Below the pieces are notes generated by a model. It saw nothing but the letters and a program-made list of their open reading frames with translations, did not search any database and was not told where the DNA came from. Source: Salvelinus alpinus (taxonomy: Eukaryota; Chordata; Actinopteri; Salmoniformes; Salmonidae). Taken from it: DNA of 64,000 nucleotides. The stretch is from assembly GCF_045679555.1 (NCBI RefSeq), contig NC_092091.1, positions 80,958,699 through 81,022,698 on the forward strand. Reading direction: 5' to 3'. The position numbers and the translations under genes were made by a program. This document shows positions 32,401 to 44,400 of this stretch, in pieces (within the stretch, counting starts at the first letter, position 1; each line of letters opens with the position of its first letter).

Positions 32401-35400
32401 GCTCTACCTGCTAGACCTGTATCCCTCATCTCCCACCTTGCTCTACCTGCTAGACCTGTATCCCTCCTCATATCCCACCTTGCTCTAGCTGCTAGACCTG
32501 TATCCCTCCTCATATCCCACCTTCCTCTACCTGCTAGACCTGTATCCCTCATATCCCACCTTGCTCTACCTGCTAGACCTGTATCCCTCCTCATATCCCA
32601 TCTTCCTCTCTACCTGCTAGACCTGTATCCCTCCTCATATCCCTCGCTCTCTGACCGGTGGCTTGGTTTTCCTTTACCTCTCATTGGCTCACCATCTCTC
32701 AAATGCCACTTAGCTCTGACCTGTGTTCTACAGATTGGTGCTATCGGTTGTTAACCTCGACAGACTGGTCTTACGTGCTGTTTTGCCTGTCTCTGTGTGA
32801 GCAGTAAAGCCTTGCATAGTTGGTCTATGTCCCCGTCCTTCCTCTACCCTGATCCCTCCCTCCCGTTCATACTGCATCCAGTCTAGTCTTAAAGGTGTTT
32901 AACCAGGTAGTCTCACCTGCTGTGTAGCTCTCCTCTGGGTCATCATGCTAGCCTTGCGTAGCTCCTCCATCTCCCTGCGGAGCTGCATGTTCTCCTGCTG
33001 CAGCTGGAGCCGCTCCTCGCTGACCCCGCTGCAGTCCTCCCTGGCTGCAGACAGAGACCCCTGCAGCCGCCGCACCTCCTCCTGGCACCGGGACAACTCC
33101 TCACTGTAGCTGAGGGGGGAAAGGGGAGGGAGGGGGGAGAGAAGGGAGGAAAAGACAGAGAGGGGGCATTTAAATGACAAAGTACTGTATACACTCGGGT
33201 CCAGACAGATGAAACAGGCAGACTAAAAAAGCACACTTGATAGCTGAACACAGATCTCAGATCAGCAGCTCAGACTAAGCACACAGAAATCTGTCTCACT
33301 CCATCTCCATTTTCTTCATCTTGTTGTGTGTGCTCTGCAGGGTGATGTTCATGTCGTCCTTCAGTCTCTCAGCATTCAGAGATCTCTGGTGGAGGGCCTC
33401 CATCTTCCTGTACTCTGGCTCTCCTCTACCCTCCTTATACACCTGGAGTACAGATGACATAGGAACAGGTTATAATGCATTATAATGCTTCATACCCTTC
33501 ATTCCCTAGAAAGTTATTTCACCACCTGTAGGAATGTACGATCCAGTTTGGTAAAACTATAGTATGACTTCTTCCCCAATCACCTCCCCTTCTCCAGTTC
33601 CTCCTCCACTCCCCCCCTCGCCTTCTCCAGTTCCTCCTCCACTCCCCCCTCCCCTTCTCCAGGTCCTCCTCCACTCCCCCCTCACCTTCTCCAGGTCCTC
33701 CTCCACTCCCCCCTCACCTTCTCCAGGTCCTCCTCCACTCCCCCCTCACCTTCTCCAGGTCCTCCTCCACTCCCCCCCTCACCTCCTCCACCTCCAGTTC
33801 CTCCTCCAGTTTCTCCTCCCCTTCTCCAGTTCCTCCTCCCCCAGTACCCCCTCTCCTCCACTCCAGTTCCTCCTCCACTCCCCCCCACTCCAGTTCCTCC
33901 TCCACTCACCTTCTCCAGGTCCTCCTCCACTCCCCCCTCACCTTCTCCAGTTCCTCCTCCTCTCCCCCCCTCACCTTCTCCAGTTCCTCCTCTCCCCCCC
34001 TCACCTTCTCCAGTTCCTCCTCTCCCCCCCTCACCTTCTCCAGTTCCTCCTCCTCTCCCCTCCCTCACCTTCTCCAGTTCCTCCTCCTCTCCCCTCCCTC
34101 ACCTTCTCCAGTTCCTCCTCCTCTCCCCTCCCTCACCTTCTCCAGTTCCTCCTGTCCCCCCCTCACCTTCTCCAGTTCCTCCTGTCCCCCCCTCACCTTC
34201 TCCAGTTCCTCCTGTCCCCCCCTCACCTTCTCCAGTTCCTCCTGTCCCCCCCTCACCTTCTCCAGTTCCTCCTGTCCCCCCCTCACCTTCTCCAGTTCCT
34301 CCTCTCCCCCCCTCACCTTCTCCAGTTCCTCCTCTCCCCCCCTCACCTTCTCCAGTTCCTCCTCTCCCCCCCTCACCTTCTCCAGTTCCTCCTCTCCCCC
34401 CCTCACCTTCTCCAGTTCCTCCTCTCCCCCCCTCACCTTCTCCAGTTCCTCCTGTCCCCCCCTCACCTTCTCCAGTTCCTCCTGTCCCCCCCTCACCTTC
34501 TCCAGTTCCTCCTCTCCCCCCCTCACCTTCTCCAGTTCCTCCTCTCCCCCCCTCACCTTCTCCAGTTCCTCCCCCCCCCCTCACCTTCTCCAGTTCCTCC
34601 TCCACTGCCCTCATCTCTCTCATGGACCTCTCCATCTGAGACTGTTTATCTGCACACTCCAGTTGTAGAGCCGACAACTCCTCAGCCATGCGATGGATCT
34701 GTGAGTTGCACTGTTTACGTACATTCTCCACCTGACAGAAACACAATCCAGAACGAGTCAATAACACCTGAAGGAACAACAGATTGAGCAGGTGGGATGT
34801 ATACTGTCACTTCACAAAACAATTATATTTTGTAAGTCACGCTTTTCAGAGGGAAATGCAGAGAGATGCACCCCTGGTTTCACCACATTGAAATGCACAC
34901 CGCAGCTTGTGAGTCTGTGCTATTTCAGTGTCCAGGCACGTCTAGATTTAGACCAGTGTCTGACAGCCTGGTGAAGGCTAACATTAACAGGCTTGGGGAG
35001 TTAGATCTTAACTCAAGAGCCTTTAATAGAATGGTAATCACAGTCCCTCCCTGGTAAAGAGCCAGGCAGAGAAGTCAGTTCAGTGAGTTGCTCAAGGAAA
35101 AAACTATACGGACACTGCTGAGCTGCAAACAGATCATTTCAGAATTGCTTAAAATTAGGTTAGGGTTGAGGGTTTGGTTATGGTTAAGGTAAGGGCCAGT
35201 TTTCGATTAGTCGTGTTACAGGTCAGCAGTGTCCTTATAGTCTTCCTCTACTGAGAACACAGCATCAACTGAGAACGTGGTCAGGAGGAAGCAGCCTAAC
35301 AGGTTGAGATTATAGTGTACTGGTGATGTATTGGAGATAATGAAACACTAGGGTTAGAGAGGGTGGCTCAGGATGCCGGAACTAGGGTTAGAGAGGGTGG

Positions 35401-38400
35401 CTCAGGACGCCGGGATTAGGGTTGGAGAGGGTGGCTCAGGATGCCGGGACTAGGGTTAGAGAGGGTGGTTCAGGACGCCGGGACTAGGGTTAGAGGGGGT
35501 GGCTCAGGATGCCGGGACTAGGGTTAGAGGGGGTGGTTCAGGACGCCGGGACTAGGGTTAGAGGGGGTGGTTCAGGATGCCGGAACTAGGGTTAGAGAGG
35601 GTGGCTCAGGACGCCGGGACTAGGGTTAGAGAGGGTGGCTCAGGATGCCGGGACTAGGGTTAGAGAGGGTGGTTCAGGACGCCGGGACTAGGGTTAGAGA
35701 GGGTGGTTCAGGATGCCGGGACTAGGGTTAGAGAGGGTGGTTCAGGATGCCGGGACTAGGGTTAGAGAGGGTGGTTCAGGACGCCGGGACTAGGGTTAGA
35801 GAGGGTGGTTCAGGATGCCGGAACTAGGGTTAGAGAGGGTGGCTCAGGACGCCGGGACTAGGGTTAGAGAGGGTGGTTCAGGATGCCGGGACTAGGGTTA
35901 GAGAGGGTGGTTCAGGATGCCGGGACTAGGGTTAGAGAGGGTGGTTCAGGATGCCGGGACTAGGGTTAGAGAGGGTGGTTCAGGATGCCGGGACTAGGGT
36001 TAGAGAGGGTGGTTCAGGATGCCGGGACTAGGGTTAGAGAGGGTGGTTCAGGATGCGGGAACTAGGGTTAGAGAGGGTGGTTCAGGATGCCGGGACTAGG
36101 GTTAGAGAGGGTGGTTCAGGATGCCGAGACTAGGGTTAGGGTACAGTTGGAGGGGAGGAATAGGGTTAGCATTTTGTAAAAGGAGTTGAGAGACACCTCT
36201 TTCCTGGTGCGTATGGCAGCATCCTGGATCAGTTGTCTGACGGCTTCATTCATCTTGTCCAGCTCCTCAGATTTCTGTTTCTCTCTCAACAGGGCCTGAT
36301 AGGGAGATACATACCATCATAACCAGAGTTATGCTGAATGACAGACAGTCCCTGACCAGACAGAGATACATACCACCATCATCATCATCATCACCAGAGT
36401 TATGCTAAATGACAGACAGTCCCTGACCAGACAGAGATACATACCATCATCATCAGAGTTATGCTGAATGACAGACAGTCCCTGACCAGACAGAGATACA
36501 TACCATCATCATCAGAGTTATGCTGAATGACAGACAGTCCCTGACCAGACAGAGATATATACCATCATCATCAGAGTTATGCTGAATGACAGACAGTCCC
36601 TGACCAGACAGAGAGGGGAGTAAAGGGTGTGAAGGAAGGGGTAGAGGGGGTTGTCTGACCTGGTGAGACAGAGAGAGGTTAGATTGTGTCCAGAGAAGCA
36701 GACCGTAGCAGTAGAAGACTGTATGTACCTGGTCCTTCTGTAGCGAGGCCTCCTCAGCCAGCTGGATGGAGTCTCTGACCTTGGAGAAGGCCTCGTAGCG
36801 CTCCTCCTCCAGAGAGGCACAGCGCACCTGCAGCTCCCCCACCTGACGGGTACACCTCGTTATACACCGCGCTATTTAGCTACATGACCTTGTAGATACT
36901 GTCGTGGAAAATCATTTTTCAAATACAACGCTTACCAGAACTTTTAAAATCAAACATGCTCTTTATTACAACTGTACAGCCCACTGGCATGTCCCCGCGG
37001 AACACACCCCGCGGAACACACCCCGCGGAACACACACCGCTTCCCACATTTATACATAAATAGCATATGGGTCCACCCCATATGCAAATAAGCATACTTC
37101 CCCTAATTTTCCCTGCCATCATTATCTTTTTAGTTCAGGCTTCCTGCTTGTTCACGCCTACTAACGCCCATTATCTGCTTTCAGTTAAATTATAATAGTG
37201 GCCAGACCCATGCTTGTCTTAAAAATAATCTATGTCCATCTACCCTCTAGGCCTATGACTCAACCCTGTATTTAATTCAATGCCCCAGCATGTTCTCTGG
37301 TATGTCCTTATTGGAATTGGCAGACTCTATGTCTCTTCTTGTCATTAGTGTCCAGTTGCCTTAAGCATATTTCTCTGGTATGTATGCTTTTAGTGGAATG
37401 TGTAGACTATAAGTCTAGTGTGTCCAATTATTCTAGGTGCCCATGTGTCTGGTCAGTCTGTCAGCACAATGGAGAAAATAAGAGGGCCAGAACATCCCTT
37501 AGTATATCTCCATTACCACAGTCTCATGATAAATGTGAACATGTGGTTCGTTACTTTAATGTTCAGCTGTCTTATGTCCTTATATTTTATCCATGTGTTT
37601 TATGTTACTACTACAATCCCCCCTCTGGGGCTATTTAGCCACATAAATGATACAAATAAGACTTTGGGATAGTAAATTAAAATACCTATGATAAACAAGA
37701 AAATACAAAAAATAAAAACAAAGTGAAGCATATAAACCAACTAGACCAAACATCTCCAATGTGAAATAGGAGTAAAAGATCCAATCAGAAACATTAAAGA
37801 AAACCAACTAGACCAAACATCTCCAATATTCATAAGAGTAAAAGATCAAATTTGGTATAAAAATATAAGGATAAAATATTACATATTTGATGAAGCATGA
37901 GCGTGTAGGTAAATAGCCTTGCCTGAGGTTATCTCAGTTATGTGAAAATCAAAATAATACAAGGAGTATAATAATAAATGAATAAGAAAAAAATAAAAGA
38001 CCTACATGCAGTTACAAAAGAAAATTGACACAACATCATTCTAAATTTAAGCATTTCAACATGATCCTCCTTGCAGACATGAATTTGGAAATACAGCATA
38101 TACAGGTAGACCATCCTTACAAAAATCATGGCAAGCATAACCACCTCCAGGAACTACTCTATATAGACAGTTTGGATTCCCAAAGGGGCAGTCCAAAGGT
38201 CCACCGACCGCATTACAAGGCTTTCCATACTTATTAGTATACTTGCCTGGGCTACTCGGTACAGGATCAATCACCACAGGAGGGTCATCTCTCCTTACAG
38301 ACATCTAGTTAACTGCTGTCTGAACCACAATTGACTTTACCAGGGTATAACACAACAAAATGCAATACCCAAAGCCAACAACCCTCCTCCCAACATGATG

Positions 38401-41400
38401 GTCATCCTAGCAAACATGACACAAACTCCACCCTTCTCCACTAAGAGCCAATTAAGTATAGTTAATGAATCCCTGTTGATTATATCATATATAATTAATC
38501 CATTCTAAGTTCATATTTGGTGTTATCCACAGAAATATAGATTCAAATCCTGATTTAACCTCCTCTCTGGCCTTGAAATCCCTAAGTAGACCTCTAAGCA
38601 GTCCAATTGCATTAAGGTATACCTCAGGATCCTTATCATAAACCCTTTTAACTCTAGGTTTTAACATAGTCATCATGGAGTGATTCAATAATAGTAACCT
38701 ATTTAATTGCTTCTAACTAAGGCACAAAGATCAATCCATCCATCAGGCAATACATTCAACAGTTAGTTTTTTCCACACATCCAGAAACTATCAGCAATAC
38801 CTCTGTCTTGATTTTTCAACATAGTAAGAGATGGCGCAACCTGAGTTATGTAACTACACAACCCTTTTCTATTCATAATCAATCCTTTATCATTACTTTT
38901 ACGAACTCCCGCATTCTCTAGCACCCAAATAGTATCACATTCTACAGTGGTGTTTCCTACATCAATTCCTTCAGTGTGGTGTCTGTAAAAACATTCATAT
39001 TTTCCTTTAACCACAGTACTTCTGTCTAACTGGGGTCCATTTAATTCAGTTCTAATTTCATAGGCAGCACAATCATTGTCTCCCAACTTAGTCTCGTTTA
39101 ACATGGCTCTGCCTCTAGTGCTCCCTTGAGCAATCCTACATTCAATGTCACACAAGGAAATAGAATACTTTCTATTGGTACAATGGTCATTTTTCCAACT
39201 TACACAGTTTTTAAATGATGCTGGTTCAGAGACTATTAAAAGATCAGACAAAGGTGATTTTCTACACAAAATACAATTGTCCATTCTGTGTTTGTTTGCC
39301 ATAGACTTAACCCATTTGTACCACTCGTTCTTCACTACTTCTTCTCGTGTGCTGTCCTTGAGTGGTTCTAATATATCTAATTCTGTCACTTTTTCAATGT
39401 TCTTATCTTGAGGTAGATCATTAGAGTTTATCAGAAAGTTCCAAATGTCAGTAAAAAACTCTCCTGACTGATGTCTCAGGTTGCTTTGTTGGCACGGTGG
39501 TCTGCTTGGTAAGGGCAGTCGATGTCATCTAGTGGTAACTACTGTGGTCGTCACAGCAGCCGCCACCCTTGTTGTTGTCACAGGTTCTTCCTGTTCAGGT
39601 GCAGGGGTAGGTCTTCACCTTCCACTGGTTCAATCTTGTTCATGATGAGCACCTACTCGTCTTTTTCTTTGATTCATGTCAGGTCACATCCTTTCGGGTC
39701 CCAAACGACTTCTCCCTTTGTTTGGTGATGTGTCCATCCACAGAGTGCAATCTCCGATAAGGGTTTGATCCTTATGATTGAGATAGACTTCAGTTCTCCT
39801 GCTTCTGTTATACATTGAGGTGGAACATAGATTCTAACCTTGTCAGTCTTTTTGGATTGTTCGGCTGATTCCATTCTTCTCTTCCTGCTCCCACCATACA
39901 TCTTGATTGTGCATTAGTCTGTTGTTTCTATACTAGCATTCACTGTTGCTTCTGTTATGTCAATGTCATTATTCTTTTGTTGTTCTAACATCAATTGTCT
40001 GTAAAGGAGGCCATTCAAAAGTTTAAAAGTCAATTGTGGGGTAATCCCCATTTTCTTCAGCTTGCGGGACTTTTCCTCCTCTTTCTTCACCTGAAGCTCC
40101 CTCCTCAGGCCGGACTTAGCTTCCATCTGGAAGGGTTTCAATTTTTAGGAAAGAAACGTTCTTATTCTGTTCCTTGTGAGGCCTCTCCTCCTCTTCTGGG
40201 TGCATTAGTCGGTGCACGTGTCATATTTTGGCTTTCACTTGATTTACTGTTTTCTTGGCTCCTCCCTGGCATCTCAATCGTTTCCGCTGCTCCTGCTCCC
40301 TCCAGGCTCCCTCCTGGTGAATCAGCATCCTCTGTGTCCTCATCTCTATGTGGTTGTGTCCTTCTCTCTGTTGGGACTCAGCTGCAGTGGTTCAGATGGT
40401 ATCACGTCTGGCTTCTTTTCACTTGGACGGCCGTTCTTGTTGCTTTGGCCACCTCATAGGGTCCATCTCTCCTCGGTTGATCCCACTTCCTCCGGATCCC
40501 TCCAACGTGGACTAGATCTCCTGGTACCACTGAGAGAGGTCCTTCTGGTCCCCTTGGATCATCAAACGCAGAACCTCTCATCCTGGTTCAGGTTTCTGCC
40601 TACTTTCTGTGAAGCATTCATACTTAGAGACTTATGGCCTCTGTTCTAAGATTGCACCATACATCCTCTTACTTCCATCACTCATCACACAACAAACAGA
40701 CATTCAGGCTGAAGCTGGCGAACCCCTCTCCTTCTGGTTTCCTAAACATAAGACTTGGAAAACAACAGACAAAACATAACAGCATTGACAATGTTATGTG
40801 TTATGCATAAATATATTCATGCAAACTGAAATCTGAGACCATGACAATTCCCACTCTCTCTTTACCTGACTCTATGCCTCCAGGATACTTTTCTGCTGGA
40901 CTCCACAAAAATAAAAGCCCTAAAAAGCTTCCTCATGCTTCCACCCAGTCTTCCCCTTTCGGCCACAGGTTCTGAGAGGTGTTCCCAAATCATGTCATTT
41001 TTACTTAGTTTCCCATCTACTCCATTTCAACTGATAATCATGTGCATAACCTACAATTAACATTCTCTCTTCTTGAATTAATTCAACACTGTATATGCTT
41101 TCATATCAATCCCTTTAACATGTTTGTTTAGAGTATAATATCCTATCATCCATTCTCTTTCACATGATGTATTAAAAATAAAACATGTAGCCTCCAAACT
41201 CAACCCAGTATGTCTATAGTGGAATCTAATCTCTCTCTCTTTCTCTCTCTGATTCCACATCCTCTGTCATGGTGTTTTCAAGCTCACCCATTATTCAGCT
41301 GGACCTTACTTCTCGTGAGACTTATACACCCACCAAAGAGAGACATAAAGAACTTTACCACTGCAGTGTTGTAAGAAGTATACCACCAGCCTGGTGTATC

Positions 41401-44400
41401 TTGATGTACACTCAGTCTCCAGAATGCAGCCCAAGCCCTTCCATTTCTGGCTGTTTTTTCCTGAGGACATACACACTAACACATGGGTTATTTCCTGACA
41501 ACATTAGCAAGATCACTAAATCTTAAGTTTTAATAATAGCCCTATGTAACCATTCTGCCTCAAATACCTGGCCTCCTGCCACAGAAATATTCATAATGAT
41601 AATCAAATGATGGTCCCTACAGCAACTGCTGTAAAATACATTCTTAAAACATTCTCAAATCTTTTCTAATCAATTTAAAATAGATATCAGTCCCCCCTTA
41701 GGAACATATTCACAACCTTATGTTCCTCAAAACACAAATAAATTGACCAAACGAGAAAAAGAGAAAAAGAAATTACAATAATTGCACAGTTGCAATATTA
41801 CCACTATTTGTAATGTAATTAAACCTGGGGAAAACGTCCATCCTTTTCAATCTATGCCAATGTTATTGTTGGTCTCTTTCTTCTACATTCTTGGGTATCA
41901 TCGCACAACAGACTACCTTTATAGTCAATCAAACAATACAATTTATCATTACAATTCCAATGACATTAGAAAACAAAAGAAACAAAAAACCGATAATCAA
42001 ATATTCTGGAAGTTTTGTCAACCTCCTTGTCCCAGGATTAGATTCCAGAGCGGCCCTAGGCCTATTAAATTCAAACAGTGCTATATCTAAATAACTAAAC
42101 AGTTATGTTTATTGTTTATACATTTACCAACCCAATATTCAGGATAACAATCCTTAGTGTTTACTTTAACTCAAATTGGACCTGATCAATTCAATACACA
42201 TCATCCCTTTAATAATTAACATTTAAACTAAACACTTTTATTACCAGTATTATCTATTTTCCCAATAGCCCTTTTGTCTCAGTTTTTCTTACATGAGTGG
42301 CCTGGTAATAAAAGTTCAATACCCCAATTCCTTTAATTCATAATACACCCTGGCCCATATCATTTCAACATGTCTATTATTTGATACAGTTCACAGGTCA
42401 TCAGACACAGTTGTCCCTCACTATTCAGTCGATTAGGGCGGGTATGAGCTCCACACCCACTAGTGGTGATATTCTCTCCCATGCCCTAAAGCATTCTGAC
42501 GTCACCTTTCATGACAACTCCCTTATTCTACTGGTGATCTCCCAGATGAATTACAGATGATGTAGTTATCAACAAAACCCTTACATAATCCCACACTCCA
42601 ATAAACCCTTTAGAAAAACTTTCAACACTTTTTATATGCATAATGAAAAAAACACATTTGTGTATTCCCCCAAAGACCATAACCCCAAAGAACTGATAGT
42701 TTTACCTATGAACCCATGTTATATCGAAAATAAAAATTAAAATAAACCTATTCGAATAACTTATTCAATTTAAGGGTACAACTCTTCATAATTTTCCCAG
42801 GGACATAATAGATTTTCAAAGTAATTATACAGTTTGAATAGAGTCAGGTGTCTTAAACATTTTATAAGTATATCCCACCTGTTCCAACAATTTCTAGTAA
42901 AAGGTGATCAGTCTTTCACAAGAAATTCCTAGGATTCAGGGCATTTTGAGACCATTAATATGTTTCCACTCCCCCTTTCTTTAGGAGCAACTTAAATACA
43001 TTTTTCAAAAACATGTTCATCCTTTTGCATACCCAATTTGAAACTGAATTGGAAAAAACCCTTCCAATAAACCTACTAATGTATATTCATTCCCAGTACA
43101 TGGTGCACTTAGTAGTAAATCATAAGCCAATAATCGCAAAGGGACTGGACTCACTCATCCAGAACTCCATGTTTTAGCCTTATCCAGATATTTTTATTTT
43201 TAAAGCGGCTGACTTTAATTAACTGCTTTCCACAGTAATGCAGTCTCCAATGACATTGTTGACCAGAGAAGATTAAAAAACCCTTTTTTTCCCTTATTCT
43301 TTCTGGAAAAGAAAGTGTACATATTGTTAATATTCACAACGTTACCTTTTAGTCAGCAAACCAATAATTTTACTTATCCATAGATTTTATTCTAAAGCGT
43401 CTTTAACAGTTCCAGAGAATTGTGGTATAGAATGTCTAACAATTAAAATTCCATCGTTATTTTACTAGATGTCAAACGTGATCCAATACTTCTTCTTGAC
43501 CACATATAAACTGTAATCTCTATGAAACACTCATTGTTCGCTCAGAGACTATACACCGACAAGTAAAAAATTCCATTCTCACTAACCTCAAACCAATTAG
43601 TTGTTTGTTATTTTGACAAGGAAATAAACTCTTGTATAGCGGCATTTCCTACTACCGCACTAAGTTCTAGTGTCACCTTACACTAATTTTCCCCATAACC
43701 CGCTATATCCATATTCAAAACAGGGAGCTATTTTCTCATTTGTTCTTAGATCTTGTCAATAGTTCTGCCAATCACCCGCACGTCTGCGAGGACTAGAGGA
43801 ACCACACACACAACCTCATCGCAATGTATTTTCTGATGATAGAATGTTGACATCAGAACGCCTACAAATCGAGCTTCACATTTTGGTCCCATGCGACTAT
43901 TTATTTATTTATTTTTCCTAAATACTCCCATGTATTTCTACACCTTTTATTTACTATTTTTCCGAGTTAGAGCCAATCTCCTTTCCAATTAATAATTCAT
44001 TTGTCACATCACTTAATTTCTTTTATCGAAGCCTACTCTATACAGTACATACATTATTTCTGAATACTACAGCATCAACTCTACTCTGTCACAGGAGAGC
44101 TGCGCGCTCCCTCTCCTGGACGTTCTGCCTACATACACACACAACTCGTCTTTCCTTCCTAATCTTCTATTTTTACACAGATCTACTCATTTCTTACAAC
44201 ATTATCATTCATCCTTTTATGTTTCATCCGTTCATTCAATCCCTTTGTTTTTACCTCAAAACAACTCAGTCTTTCTTTATTGACTTAATTCACTTCCTTC
44301 TACATAAGCCTAGACTTCTACAATATGACGAGACTACTGTCTAATCGGATCAGCTTGTCTTCATATCCTATTCAACCCCCAATACTTATCTTTTCTTCTA

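Noticed and set aside
30922-32594. [11 protein letters not shown] and [14 protein letters not shown] repeat proteins
   Set aside because: Both strands of the same 42-bp intronic minisatellite are open, which argues for period arithmetic rather than coding.
33564-34787. 407-codon Pro/Leu/Ser-rich plus-strand frame
   Set aside because: Antisense to sclt1 exon 15 and array G; pyrimidine-tract translation.
37339-37672. Small frames on the plus strand inside the LTRs
   Set aside because: They occur identically in both LTRs, are antisense to the element and have no retroviral similarity.
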